A stretch of 64,000 nucleotides of DNA from Microbacterium sp. RU33B (GTDB lineage Bacteria > Actinomycetota > Actinomycetes > Actinomycetales > Microbacteriaceae): the NCBI RefSeq assembly GCF_900155915.1, contig NZ_FTPO01000001.1, forward strand, positions 558,001-622,000, given 5' to 3'. The translations under genes and the position numbers were made by a program. Shown here piece after piece: positions 35,988 to 44,937 of the stretch (its first letter is position 1; the number at the start of each line of letters is the position of its first letter). Under the pieces are notes generated by a model that saw only the letters and a program-made list of their open reading frames with translations, made no database searches and was not told the DNA's origin.

Positions 35988-38149
35988 CGCACCGCCCGCG
36001 CGCGCCGGCGACGCTGGATGCTCGACATGGTGCGGTCCTGGATGTCGGTGAGCGCCTTGCCGTTCTCATCGACGCTGTGGCGCACCCACTCGCCGTCGGG
36101 CTGCAGGTGCCACGAGCTCGTCGTGTCGCTCATCGCCAGGTCGAACAGCTCGGTGAGCTCCTTCACGTGCGCGGGGGCGACGACGCGCACGAGCGCTTCG
36201 ACGCGGCGGTCGAGGTTTCGGTGCATCATGTCGGCGCTGCCGATGTACACCTGCGGCTCTCCTCCGCTGTGGAAGGAGAAGATGCGCGAGTGCTCGAGAT
36301 AGCGGCCCAGGATGCTGCGGACGGTGATGTTCTCGCTCATCCCCTCGACGCCGGGCTTGAGCGAGCAGATCCCGCGCACCCAGACCTCGACGGGCACGCC
36401 GGCCTGGCTGGCGCGGTAGAGGGCGTCGATGATCTGCTCGTCGACCATCGAGTTGACCTTGATGCGGATGCCCGACGGCTTGCCGGCGATCGCATTGCGG
36501 CGCTCCTTCTCGATGAGGCGCAGCAGACCCTTCCGCAGGTGGAGGGGCGCGACCAGGAGGCGCTTGAACTTCTTCTCGATCGCGTAGCCGCTCAGCTCGT
36601 TGAACAGGCGCGTGAGGTCGCCGCCGACCTTGTCGTCGACCGTGAACAGACCGAAGTCCTCGTAGATCCGGCTCGTCTTGGGGTTGTAGTTGCCGGTGCC
36701 GATGTGGGAGTACGAGCGCAGCACGCCGTCCTCCTCGCGGATGACGTTGACGAGCTTGCAGTGCGTCTTCAGTCCCACGAGGCCGTACACGACGTGCACG
36801 CCCGCCTTCTCGAGCTTGCGCGCCCACAGGATGTTGTTCGCCTCGTCGAAGCGCGCCTTGACTTCGACCAGGGCCAGCACCTGCTTGCCCGACTCGGCGG
36901 CGTCGATCAGCGCCTGGACGATGGGGCTGTCGCCCGAGGTGCGGTACAGCGTCTGCTTGATCGCGAGCACGTGCGGGTCGCGCGCCGCCTGCTCGAGGAA
37001 GGCCTGCACGCTCGTCGTGAACGATTCGTACGGGTGGTGCACGAGCACGTCGGCCTTGCGGATCGCGGCGAACAGATCGGCGCGGCCGTTGAGTTCGGCG
37101 GGCTGGAACGGCACGGCCGTCGTGGGCACGTGGGGCGGGTAGTGCAGCTCGGGGCGGTCGATCTTGGAGAGATCGAACAGGCCGCGCAGGTCGAGGGGTC
37201 CTGAGAGGCGGTAGACCTCCTGCTGGGTGATGTCGAGCTCCCGGATGAGGAGGTCGAGCGTCACGTCGTCCATGTCCTCGTTGACCTCGAGGCGGATCGG
37301 AGGCCCGAAGCGTCGACGCAGGAGCTCGGCCTCGAGCGCCTGGATGAGGTTCTCGGTCTCGTCCTCCTCGATGGCGACGTCTTCGTTGCGGGTCAGGCGG
37401 AACGCGTGGTGATCGAGGATCTCCATCCCCGGGAACAGGTCTTCGAGGTGGTGGGCGATCAGCTCTTCCAGCGGGATGTAGCGCACCGCGTCGTCTTCGC
37501 GCGCGACGCGCACGAACCGGGGGAGCATCGGCGGCACCTTCAGGCGCGCGAACTCCTGGCGGCCGGTGCGGGCGTTGCGGATGCGGATCGCGAGGTTGAG
37601 CGAGAGTCCCGAGATGTAGGGGAACGGATGCGCGGGATCGACGGCGAGGGGCATCAGCACGGGGAAGACCTGCGCCTGGAAGTACTCGTAGAGGGTCGAG
37701 CGCTCGTCGTCGCTGAGCGACTCCCACGTCACGACCTCGATGCCCGACTCCGCGAGCGTCGGGCGCACGGACTGCATCCACGCCTCCGCGTGGCGTCGCT
37801 GCAGCGCGTGCGCCAACTCGGCGATGTCGCCGAGCACCTCGGACGGCGCCCGCCCGACATTCGTCGGCACGGCGAGGCCCGTGACGATGCGCCGCTTGAG
37901 GCCGGCCACCCGCACCATGAAGAACTCGTCGAGGTTGCTCGCGAAGATCGCCAGGAAGTTCGAGCGCTCCAGCGCCGGCAGTGAGGGATCCTCGGCGAGC
38001 TCGAGCACGCGCTGGTTGAACGCGAGCCAGCTCAGCTCGCGATCGAGATATCGGTTGTCGGGGAGCTGAGAGTCGAAGACCTCGTCGAGATCGAAGTCGT
38101 CATCGTCGGCATCGCCGAGGCCGGTGTCGAGCACCTCGTCCTGGATCAT
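35984..38149 (-). CDS. ppk: Polyphosphate kinase 1
   Basis: A 721-residue PPK1 that makes polyphosphate from ATP and can run in reverse. It starts with an acidic tail, then [21 protein letters not shown]. The catalytic histidine region [22 protein letters not shown] and the second phospholipase-D-like motif [15 protein letters not shown] are present. ATG at 38149 is preferred; CATGAT ends 6 nt before it and a GTTCACC site lies further upstream. The open frame beyond (to 39181) is antisense to other genes. It is the first gene of ppk-mutT1-PPTase. Confidence 0.96.
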   Translation of the reverse strand: MIQDEVLDTGLGDADDDDFDLDEVFDSQLPDNRYLDRELSWLAFNQRVLELAEDPSLPALERSNFLAIFASNLDEFFMVRVAGLKRRIVTGLAVPTNVGRAPSEVLGDIAELAHALQRRHAEAWMQSVRPTLAESGIEVVTWESLSDDERSTLYEYFQAQVFPVLMPLAVDPAHPFPYISGLSLNLAIRIRNARTGRQEFARLKVPPMLPRFVRVAREDDAVRYIPLEELIAHHLEDLFPGMEILDHHAFRLTRNEDVAIEEDETENLIQALEAELLRRRFGPPIRLEVNEDMDDVTLDLLIRELDITQQEVYRLSGPLDLRGLFDLSKIDRPELHYPPHVPTTAVPFQPAELNGRADLFAAIRKADVLVHHPYESFTTSVQAFLEQAARDPHVLAIKQTLYRTSGDSPIVQALIDAAESGKQVLALVEVKARFDEANNILWARKLEKAGVHVVYGLVGLKTHCKLVNVIREEDGVLRSYSHIGTGNYNPKTSRIYEDFGLFTVDDKVGGDLTRLFNELSGYAIEKKFKRLLVAPLHLRKGLLRLIEKERRNAIAGKPSGIRIKVNSMVDEQIIDALYRASQAGVPVEVWVRGICSLKPGVEGMSENITVRSILGRYLEHSRIFSFHSGGEPQVYIGSADMMHRNLDRRVEALVRVVAPAHVKELTELFDLAMSDTTSSWHLQPDGEWVRHSVDENGKALTDIQDRTMSSIQRRRRARAVR

Positions 38150-38155
38150 TCCCTC

Positions 38156-38188
38156 ATCATGCCAAAGGGATGTGACGCGTGGGTGAAC
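38156..38188 (-). promoter_or_regulatory. ppk promoter with PHO half-site
   Basis: On the minus strand GTTCACC (38182-38188) overlaps the expected -35 position. It is 20 nt from a CATGAT -10 box (38156-38161), which ends 6 nt before the ppk ATG. A degraded second unit (CGTCACA) follows at the 11-bp period. This suggests induction of ppk by phosphate limitation. Confidence 0.55.
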
Positions 38189-38211
38189 GGGGGCACTGCG
38201 CGCCGGCCGCG

Positions 38212-38910
38212 CTACGCGCCGGTGCGCTCGCGGGGTGCGGGGACCTGGTCGTCTTCGTACACGTTGAAGCGGTACCCGACGTTGCGCACGGTCCCGATGA
38301 GCTGCTCGAGGTCGCCGAGCTTGGCCCGCAGCCGCCGTACGTGCACATCGACCGTGCGGGTGCCGCCGAAGTAGTCGTAGCCCCACACCTCGCTCAGCAG
38401 CTGCTCGCGCGTGAAGACGCGGGAAGGATGCGTCGCGAAGAAGTGCAGGAGCTGGAACTCCTTGTAGGTGAGGTCGAGCGGGCGCCCGTGCACCTTCGCC
38501 GAATACGACGACTCGTCGATCGTGATGCCGGACGTCGAGATACGGGTCGAGACCTGTTCGGCGCTCTGCCGGCCGATCGCCAGGCGCACGCGGGCATCCA
38601 CCTCTGCCGGGCCCGCCGTCACCAGGATGACGTCGTCCACGCCCCAGTCGGGGGAGACGGCGGTCAGTCCGCCCTCGGTCACGACGAGCAGGAGCGGTGC
38701 GTCCAGCCCCGTGGTGTTGAGGATCTTGCACAGCGACTTGGCCCCGACGAGGTCGATGCGCGCGTCGACGAAGATGATGTCGGCGCTCGGCGCGTTCACG
38801 AGCGACGCAGGCGTCGCGGGGATCTGCCGCACGCGATGGCTCAGCAGCTCGAGCGAAGGCAGGACGTGGCCGCCTCCGGGTGCGGAGCTCAGGACGAGAA
38901 GCTGTGCCAA
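38212..38910 (-). CDS. glnR: OmpR-family atypical response regulator, GlnR-like
   Basis: A 232-residue regulator. The receiver-like domain (about 1-115) contains [23 protein letters not shown] and [17 protein letters not shown], very close to GlnR, the global nitrogen regulator of actinomycetes. The acidic pair that normally opens a receiver is missing (it starts [11 protein letters not shown]), as in GlnR, which works without phosphorylation. The winged helix (about 135-225) has [22 protein letters not shown] and [10 protein letters not shown]. The start is TTG at 38910 with GGAAGG 8 nt upstream. No kinase gene is adjacent. Confidence 0.88.
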   Translation of the reverse strand: MAQLLVLSSAPGGGHVLPSLELLSHRVRQIPATPASLVNAPSADIIFVDARIDLVGAKSLCKILNTTGLDAPLLLVVTEGGLTAVSPDWGVDDVILVTAGPAEVDARVRLAIGRQSAEQVSTRISTSGITIDESSYSAKVHGRPLDLTYKEFQLLHFFATHPSRVFTREQLLSEVWGYDYFGGTRTVDVHVRRLRAKLGDLEQLIGTVRNVGYRFNVYEDDQVPAPRERTGA

Positions 38911-39014
38911 AAGTGGACCCTTCCGGCGCGGGGTGGCGCCGTGGAACCAGTGTAGGGCGTGCCGGCGGACCGCCGGATCGTGCGGGATCGTGCCCGGTGG
39001 GCCAGAATGGGACC

Positions 39015-39305
39015 GTGGCCATCCCCGAGCTCGCACCCCGCCGCACGATCGGCGGCATCGTCGCGGTCTGGGTCGCGTCCGCCGTCGCGGCGATCCTGAT
39101 CGGCGCGCTCGTGCAGCCCGACGGTCGCGGAGCCTGGCTCACGGTCGCCCTCGGCGGCAGCATCCTGCTCGCCTTCGCCATCCAGCTCGCCTACGGGCGA
39201 TCCCAGGGGTTCACCCAGCGCGTGGCGGCGAGCACTCTGGGCGCCCTCCTGGTGATGGGCGTCATCAGCCTCGGGTTCGGTCTCGCGGCGATCGTCCCGG
39301 GCTAG
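39015..39305 (+). CDS. Small integral membrane protein, hypothetical
   Basis: A 96-residue protein with three hydrophobic segments (about residues 12-32, 40-60 and 70-94) and few charges. I do not recognise it. The GTG at 39015 is preceded by CAGAAT, ending 6 nt upstream, which fits the leaderless pattern seen elsewhere. The gene is followed within 10 nt by an even smaller membrane protein and then by the nitrobindin-like gene. Confidence 0.72.
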   Translation: MAIPELAPRRTIGGIVAVWVASAVAAILIGALVQPDGRGAWLTVALGGSILLAFAIQLAYGRSQGFTQRVAASTLGALLVMGVISLGFGLAAIVPG

Positions 39306-39314
39306 ACTCCTGGT

Positions 39315-39428
39315 ATGGATCTCGTCGCACTCGAACTCTTCTTCGTGGGGCTCTTGGGGCTCGCCTCCCTCGCGATCGTCTTCGTCTCCGGTGCCGTGGT
39401 CTGGAACCTCTATCGCGGCCAGCGCTGA
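39315..39428 (+). CDS. 37-residue single-helix membrane protein
   Basis: A very short ORF. ATG at 39315, then DLVALELFFVGLLGLASLAI and VFVSGAVVWNLYRGQR, ending with TGA at 39426-39428. Nearly all residues form one membrane helix with a basic C-terminal end (YRGQR). TAGACT ends 6 nt before the ATG, the same spacing as for proven-looking genes nearby, and the codon usage is GC-biased at position 3. No family is recognised. Confidence 0.6.
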   Translation: MDLVALELFFVGLLGLASLAIVFVSGAVVWNLYRGQR

Positions 39429-39441
39429 CGGGAGGCGCGTC

Positions 39442-40059
39442 GTGCTCGATCTTCCCGGGGATCTCCCCTCCGACATCGTGCCGCTCTCGTGGCTCCTCGG
39501 AGTGTGGGAGGGCACCGGCGTCATCGAATACGAGGCCGGCGACCACCGCTTCACGGGGGAGTTCGCCCACCGCGTGAGCTTCAGCCACGACGGCGGCGGG
39601 TACCTCAACTACTCCGCGAGCGCCTGGCTGCTCGGCGAGTCCGACCCGCAGACGGAGGCCGCCCGCACACCGCTGGTCTCCGAGGTCGGGTACTGGAGGC
39701 TCGCCCGCCCCGCGACGGATGCCGATGCCGGCCCTGGCCTGCTGCCCGCGGTGTCGACGGCTCCGGCGCGCACGGTCGACGACGTCGAGGCGCTGCGCAC
39801 CGACGGAGGGGCGTTCGAGATCGAAGTCGCCCTCGTGCACTCCGACGGCGTGAGCGAGCTCTACCTCGGCGAGGTGCGGGGCCCGCGGATCGACATCGCG
39901 ACCGACGCCGTCGTGCGCCCGTCGGGGGCGAAGGACTACGTGGCCGCCACCCGCATGTACGGGCTCGTCGACAACCACCTGCTCTGGGCATGGGACATCG
40001 CCGCGCTCGGCAGCGAACTCGGCTCCCACGCCTCGGCGCGACTCGCGCGGGCGGAGTGA
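39442..40059 (+). CDS. Nitrobindin/FABP-like beta-barrel protein
   Basis: A 205-residue protein of the nitrobindin (DUF1794, THAP4-like) family. The opening LSWLLGVWEGTGVIEYE and FAHRVSFSHDGGGYLNYSA motifs are typical of the ten-stranded barrel that binds heme or small hydrophobic ligands. A homologue lies next to ygfZ and pabC in M. tuberculosis (Rv0813c region). The GTG at 39442 has a GGGAGG site. A Pro/Ala-rich insertion occurs near residues 85-110. Heme binding is not proven by the sequence. The stop overlaps the ATG of the next gene. Confidence 0.83.
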   Translation: MLDLPGDLPSDIVPLSWLLGVWEGTGVIEYEAGDHRFTGEFAHRVSFSHDGGGYLNYSASAWLLGESDPQTEAARTPLVSEVGYWRLARPATDADAGPGLLPAVSTAPARTVDDVEALRTDGGAFEIEVALVHSDGVSELYLGEVRGPRIDIATDAVVRPSGAKDYVAATRMYGLVDNHLLWAWDIAALGSELGSHASARLARAE

Positions 40060-41174
40060 TGTCCGCCGCCTTCGAGCGCGTCCCGGGCGCCGTCGTCACC
40101 GACGGGGTGCTCCAGCACGTGGGCAACCCGCTCGCCGAGCAGCGTGCGCTCGCGGCGGGTACCGCCGTCGCGCCGCTCGGCGATCGCCGCGTCCTTGCGG
40201 TCTCCGGCGAGGACCGGCTGTCGTGGCTGGACTCCCTGGCGTCGCAGGCGCTGAAGGGTCTCGCTCCCGGCGTCGGCACCGAACTGCTGATCCTCGATCC
40301 GAACGGACGCGTCGAGCACGCGGCATCCGTCGTCGACGACGGCGAGACCACGTGGCTCATCGTCGACGCGGGCGACGCCGACGCGCTCCTCGCGTGGCTG
40401 ATGCGCATGCGCTTCCGCCTGCGCGTCGCGCCGCGCGATGCCGGAGACGAGTTCGCCGTGATGGGCGGGACGGCGGCCGCGGTGTCGGCCCTGTCCGAGA
40501 CGCCGCTCGTGTGGCGTGATCCCTGGCCGGGCGTCTCCGCGGGCGGCCACGGCTACGCGACGGTCGTGCCCCACCCCGGTGCCGAGCGGGACTGGGCCGA
40601 GGCGATCGTGTCGCGGTCCGACGAGCAGCGCATCGCCGAGGCGGCGGCCTCGGGCGATCTCGCCCTCGCCGGCCGCACCGCGGTCGACGCGCTGCGCATC
40701 GCCGCCTGGCGTCCGCGGTGGTCGGCCGAGGCCGACGAGCGCACCCTGCCGCACGAGGTCGACTGGATGCGCACGGCGGTGCACCTCTCCAAGGGCTGCT
40801 ACCGCGGCCAGGAGACGGTGGCCAAGGTGCACAATCTCGGTCATCCGCCGCGGCGTCTGGTCGCGCTGCAGCTCGACGGCTCCGACAGCGTGCTGCCCGA
40901 GCGGGGAGCGGCTGTTCGCCTCGAGGGCGCCGAACCCGACGCGCCGCCCGTGGGCGCCGTCACCTCGGTCGCCCTGCACTACGAAGAGGGCCCCATCGCC
41001 CTGGCGCTCGTGCGCCGCTCCACGCCGATCGACGCGACGCTCCTCGTCGACACCCCCGACGGTGTCGTCACCGCGGCCCAGGAGACCGTCGTGCCTCCCG
41101 AGGCGGGGGCCACGGCATCCGTTCCCCGGCTTCCGCGGCTCGGTCGCCGCACGGCGGCCCAGAAGCCCGCGTGA
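40059..41174 (+). CDS. ygfZ: YgfZ/GcvT-domain folate-binding protein
   Basis: A 371-residue protein of the YgfZ family, which uses folate and supports assembly or repair of certain Fe-S proteins. The diagnostic motif KGCYRGQETVAKVHN is present near residue 245. The GcvT-like N-terminal domain begins with a VLAVSGEDRLSWLDSL strand/helix, and the C-terminal barrel follows. The ATG at 40059 overlaps the preceding stop by one base (TGATG). Confidence 0.92.
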   Translation: MSAAFERVPGAVVTDGVLQHVGNPLAEQRALAAGTAVAPLGDRRVLAVSGEDRLSWLDSLASQALKGLAPGVGTELLILDPNGRVEHAASVVDDGETTWLIVDAGDADALLAWLMRMRFRLRVAPRDAGDEFAVMGGTAAAVSALSETPLVWRDPWPGVSAGGHGYATVVPHPGAERDWAEAIVSRSDEQRIAEAAASGDLALAGRTAVDALRIAAWRPRWSAEADERTLPHEVDWMRTAVHLSKGCYRGQETVAKVHNLGHPPRRLVALQLDGSDSVLPERGAAVRLEGAEPDAPPVGAVTSVALHYEEGPIALALVRRSTPIDATLLVDTPDGVVTAAQETVVPPEAGATASVPRLPRLGRRTAAQKPA

Positions 41175-41178
41175 CCCC

Positions 41179-42288
41179 GTGAGCGCCGACGGACCGTCTC
41201 CGGTCACGGCGACCGTCCCGACGGGGTGGCGCAGCCGCGTCCATCCGCGCGAGGCCGTCACGCGGGTGCGCGACTCGTCGATGGCCATCCTGCAGATCGT
41301 CGTGGCGGCGACGGGCGCCTACGCGTTCGCGCTGTACGTGCTCGGCCACCCGACTCCGCTCCTCGCCGCCACCGTGACGGTGTCGAGCCTCGGACTCGTG
41401 CGCGACGCGCGGCCGCGACGCGTGCTCGAGACCGTGCTCGGGATGCTGGTCGGCATCCTGGTCGCGGAGCTCCTGCTCCTGGTGGCGGGCCACGGATGGT
41501 GGCAGCTGGCGCTCGCCCTCGGGATCACCCTCGTCGTCGCACGCTTCCTCTCGCCGCAGGCGAGCTTCGCGATCGCGGCGGCCATCCAGTCGCTCATCGT
41601 CATGGTGATCCCCTCGGGTGCGCCGTTCCTCCGCCTCATCGACGGCGTGATCGGCGGCATCGCCGCACTGCTGGTGACGGCCCTGATCCCGCGCAATCCG
41701 ATGCGCGCCGGGCTGCGCGACGCCCACCGGCTGTTCGCGGAGCTCGAGGGTGCGGCGGCGGCGCTCGTCCAAGGACTCCGCAGGGGCGACCGCCTGCGCG
41801 CCGAGCGGGGCCTCGAGAAGGCGCGGGCGCTGCAGCCTCTCGTGGACGACTGGCGCTCCTCGCTCGAATCCGGACTCGCCATCGCCCGCATCTCGCCGTT
41901 CCTGCGTCGGCAGCGCTTCGAGATCGAGCGACACGAGCGCATACGGCAGTCGATCGATCTCGCGATCCGCAATCTGCGCGTCATCGGCCGCCGCGCGGTC
42001 TACCTCTGCGACGACGGCGCGCCCCGACCCGTCGCCGCCGACGTGCTGTCCGACATCCTGCGCGGCGCGGCCGAGATCGACGGCTCGCTCGACGACATCT
42101 CGCTCGCTCCGGCCGCGCGGTCGGCTCTCCTGGCCGTCGCCGCGCGACTCGATCCGGCCGAACTGCTGCCGTCCGCGACCCTCGGCGACCAGAACCTCCT
42201 CGCCGCGATGCGTCCGCTCGTGGTCGACCTGCTGACCGCGACGGGCATGTCGTCCGAAGACGCGCGCGCGGCGGTCCCTCGGATCTAG
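41179..42288 (+). CDS. FUSC-family membrane protein (aromatic-acid exporter-like)
   Basis: A 369-residue membrane protein. About six hydrophobic segments occupy residues 35-175 and include the FUSC-type ARFLSPQASFAIAAAIQSLIVMVIPSG. A cytosolic helical domain (about 190-365) rich in Arg and Glu follows. FUSC proteins related to AaeB and YccS export aromatic acids or phosphates in other bacteria. The substrate here is unknown. The GTG at 41179 is four bases after the ygfZ stop. The gene likely forms an operon with the two genes before it. Confidence 0.8.
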   Translation: MSADGPSPVTATVPTGWRSRVHPREAVTRVRDSSMAILQIVVAATGAYAFALYVLGHPTPLLAATVTVSSLGLVRDARPRRVLETVLGMLVGILVAELLLLVAGHGWWQLALALGITLVVARFLSPQASFAIAAAIQSLIVMVIPSGAPFLRLIDGVIGGIAALLVTALIPRNPMRAGLRDAHRLFAELEGAAAALVQGLRRGDRLRAERGLEKARALQPLVDDWRSSLESGLAIARISPFLRRQRFEIERHERIRQSIDLAIRNLRVIGRRAVYLCDDGAPRPVAADVLSDILRGAAEIDGSLDDISLAPAARSALLAVAARLDPAELLPSATLGDQNLLAAMRPLVVDLLTATGMSSEDARAAVPRI

Positions 42289-42374
42289 GTGAGCCCCGAG
42301 GCGATCCGCTCCTTCCCGTCAGCGCTGCGCGAATCGGAGCGGCGCGTGCGAGGAGCAGCGCGGCGTGGGTGTCG

Positions 42375-43199
42375 TCACGGCGGCGCGACGGCGTCCCACG
42401 GCACGGTGAGCTCGCCCAGACGCCACCGCGAACGCGCGCGCAGGGGCCACCCGGCGCTCTGAAGCGCCTCCAGCGCCGTCTGCCAGCGGTGGACGGGCCC
42501 GAACGGCGACACCGCCGACGCGCGCTCCCACTCGGCATCCAGCGCCGCGAGGAAGGCGTGCACGCGCTCCCCGGGGACATTGCGGTGGATGAGCGCCTTC
42601 GGCAAGCGCTCGGCTGCGATCGACGGTCGCTCGAGACCGGCCAGACGCAGCGAGATCGACAGGCTCCGGGGGGCGGCGTCGCCGTCCACGGCGACCCACG
42701 TCGTGATGCGCCCGATCTCGTCGCACGTGCCCTCCACGAGGACGCCTCCCGGTGCGAGGCGCGACGCCATCGTGCGCCACGCGCCGGCCACTTCGCTCTC
42801 GTCGTACTGTCGGAGCACGTTCATGGCGCGGATGACGGCGGGCCGCCGCGCTGCGGGCACCGGCACTTCGAATCCGCCGAGCGCGTACGACACGCGCGCA
42901 TCCGGCGCGAACGTCGTCGATCCGGCGCGCACCGCCGCGAGCTGCGTCGTCGCACGGGTGACGCGTGCGGGATCGATCTCCAGCCCGAGCACCTCGACGT
43001 CGGGCCTCGCGCGGGCGAGGCGCGCATGCAGCTCGAGCGCCGTGACGCCGCTCGCGCCGTATCCCAGGTCGACCACGAGCGGATCCTCCGCGCGCAGGAG
43101 TGCCGGATGCCGCGCGATCCACCGATCGACGCGACGGAGGCGATTCGTGCCCGTCGTGCCGCGGGTGATGCGCCCCGCGGGGGAGTGCCTGCCCGCCAT
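42375..43199 (-). CDS. Class I SAM-dependent methyltransferase
   Basis: A protein of 274 residues (start 43199) or 283 residues (start 43226). Motif I is LVVDLGYGASGVTALEL, followed by an acidic EVLGLEIDPARV and a VIRAMNVLRQYDESEV motif IV region. This is a Rossmann-type methyltransferase, but motif IV lacks the NPPY or DPPY of nucleic-acid N-methylases. The substrate is unknown. I prefer ATG at 43199 because GATCAT ends 6 nt upstream, as in other leaderless genes here. It diverges from gpmA. Confidence 0.8.
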   Translation of the reverse strand: MAGRHSPAGRITRGTTGTNRLRRVDRWIARHPALLRAEDPLVVDLGYGASGVTALELHARLARARPDVEVLGLEIDPARVTRATTQLAAVRAGSTTFAPDARVSYALGGFEVPVPAARRPAVIRAMNVLRQYDESEVAGAWRTMASRLAPGGVLVEGTCDEIGRITTWVAVDGDAAPRSLSISLRLAGLERPSIAAERLPKALIHRNVPGERVHAFLAALDAEWERASAVSPFGPVHRWQTALEALQSAGWPLRARSRWRLGELTVPWDAVAPP

Positions 43200-43267
43200 G
43201 AGCCCATGATCCCATTCGCTCGGCACCCGACCGGACGGGCTGTCGCGAGCCTCGCTAAGCTGAGCGC

Positions 43268-44017
43268 ATGACCGCGCCGTACACGCTGATCCTCCTCCGC
43301 CACGGGCAGAGCGAGTGGAACAAGTCGAACCAGTTCACCGGCTGGGTGGATGTCCGCCTCACCGACCAGGGCAAGGCCGAGGCCGCCCGCGGCGGCGAGC
43401 TGCTCGCCGAATCGGGACTCCTCCCCGACGTCGTGCACACGTCGCTGCTGAGCCGCGCGATCCAGACCGCGAACATCGCGCTGGATTCCGCCGACCGCCT
43501 GTGGATCCCCGTCAAGCGCACGTGGCGCCTCAACGAGCGCCACTACGGCGACCTGCAGGGCAAGGACAAGGCGCAGACCCTCGAGGAGTACGGCGAGGAG
43601 CAGTTCATGCTCTGGCGCCGCTCGTTCGACGTGCCGCCGCCGCCGCTGCCCGACGACAGCGAATTCAGCCAGGCGAACGACCCCCGCTACGCGGACATCG
43701 ACGGCACCGCTCCGCGAACCGAGTCGCTGAGCCTGGTCATCGACCGCATGCTCCCGTACTGGGAGAGCGACATCATCCCCGATCTGAAGGCCGGCAAGAC
43801 CGTCCTCGTCGCGGCGCACGGCAACTCGCTGCGCGGTCTCGTGAAGCACCTCGACGGCATCAGCGACGCCGACATCTCCGAGCTCAACATCCCCACGGGC
43901 ATCCCGCTCGTGTACAAGCTCGACGAGGACTTCCGTCCCATCGGCGCGGGCGAGTACCTCGACCCCGAGGCCGCTGCAGCCGGCGCCGCGGCGGTGGCGA
44001 ACCAGGGCAAGAAGTAG
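43268..44017 (+). CDS. gpmA: 2,3-bisphosphoglycerate-dependent phosphoglycerate mutase
   Basis: A 249-residue glycolytic enzyme that interconverts 3- and 2-phosphoglycerate. The catalytic-His motif [18 protein letters not shown], the [11 protein letters not shown] motif and the second His in [20 protein letters not shown] are present. TAAGCT ends 6 nt before the ATG at 43268. gpm1 also sits next to senX3-regX3 in M. tuberculosis (Rv0489-Rv0491). The gene ends at a perfect palindromic terminator. Confidence 0.97.
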   Translation: MTAPYTLILLRHGQSEWNKSNQFTGWVDVRLTDQGKAEAARGGELLAESGLLPDVVHTSLLSRAIQTANIALDSADRLWIPVKRTWRLNERHYGDLQGKDKAQTLEEYGEEQFMLWRRSFDVPPPPLPDDSEFSQANDPRYADIDGTAPRTESLSLVIDRMLPYWESDIIPDLKAGKTVLVAAHGNSLRGLVKHLDGISDADISELNIPTGIPLVYKLDEDFRPIGAGEYLDPEAAAAGAAAVANQGKK

Positions 44018-44030
44018 CCCTCACCCACGA

Positions 44031-44072
44031 ACGAAGAAGAGCGGATGCCCCGGGGCATCCGCTCTTCTTCGT
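44031..44072. terminator. 42-bp perfect palindrome, terminator between gpmA and phoU
   Basis: Positions 44031-44051 and 44052-44072 are exact reverse complements. On either strand the 3' arm contains TCTTCTT. The core GGATGCCCCGGGGCATCC carries the recurring heptamer twice. It serves two convergent genes. Confidence 0.85.
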
Positions 44073-44083
44073 GATCGCGACGG

Positions 44084-44770
44084 TCAGGCCGTGCCGACGC
44101 CCGGCACGACGAACGTGTCGTCGGCGTCGATGGTCCAATCGCCCGTGGCGAGGTAGGCGACCTTCTTCGAGATCGACACCGCGTGGTCGGCGAAGCGCTC
44201 GTGGTAGCGGCTCGCGAGCGTGGCGTCCACGGTCGCGGCCGTCTCGCCCTGCCAGCTGTCGCTGAGCACCTTCTCGAACACGCCCACGTGGAGCTCGTCG
44301 ATCTGGTCGTCGTCGTTGCGGATCTCCTCGGCCAGACGCAGGTCCTGCGTCTGGAGGAGCTCGGTGAGCTTGCGGGCGACCTCGACGTCGAGCTGACCCA
44401 TCTTGGTGAACGTGCCCTTGAGGCCCTTCGGGATGGCCCGCTCGGGGAACCGCATACGGGTGAGCTGGGCGATGTGCTCGGCGATGTCGCCCATCCGCTC
44501 CAGCGACGCGCTGATGCGCAGCGCGCTCACGACGATGCGCAGGTCGCGCGCCACGGGCTGCTGGCGGGCGAGGATCTCGATCGCGAGCTCGTCGAGCGCG
44601 ATGGCCTTCTCGTCGATGACGGCGTCGGCCTCGATGACCTCTTCGGCGAGGGCGACGTCACTCGTGCCGAACGCCTGCGTCGCCTTGTCGATCGCGACGG
44701 TCACGAGTTCCGCGATCTCGACGAGGCGTGACTGCACGTCCTCGAGCGACTGATGGAACACTTCGCGCAT
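44084..44770 (-). CDS. phoU: Phosphate-signalling protein PhoU
   Basis: A 228-residue helical protein with two PhoU repeats. Each carries the metal-binding-type motif, seen as ALRISASLERMGDIAEHIAQL in the first and RYHERFADHAVSISKKVAYL in the second. PhoU links phosphate transport by Pst to the histidine kinase and keeps the regulon off when phosphate is plentiful. ATG at 44770 is chosen with GAAAGG upstream. It diverges from senX3, the likely kinase partner. Confidence 0.96.
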   Translation of the reverse strand: MREVFHQSLEDVQSRLVEIAELVTVAIDKATQAFGTSDVALAEEVIEADAVIDEKAIALDELAIEILARQQPVARDLRIVVSALRISASLERMGDIAEHIAQLTRMRFPERAIPKGLKGTFTKMGQLDVEVARKLTELLQTQDLRLAEEIRNDDDQIDELHVGVFEKVLSDSWQGETAATVDATLASRYHERFADHAVSISKKVAYLATGDWTIDADDTFVVPGVGTA

Positions 44771-44937
44771 GCGCTTGCACCTTTCATCCTTCGCGGGGCG
44801 TACTCGTCCCACGACTCGGCGATCATTGCCGCCGAAGGTTAACGAACGGTGCCGCCGGAGTGAATATTATCCGGATGCCCCGGGGGCAGGGCCGGGGGCG
44901 CCGAAACGTCGTCGGTCGCGCCGTCTACTGTGGAGGC
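44771..44937. promoter_or_regulatory. Divergent phoU-senX3 promoter region
   Basis: An unusually AT-rich patch, GAATATTAT (44862-44870), contains TATTAT on the + strand and TAATAT on the minus strand, both plausible -10 boxes. GTTAAC and CGAACGGTG lie just upstream of it. A second + strand -10 box, TACTGT (44926-44931), ends 6 nt before the senX3 ATG. Confidence 0.45.
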
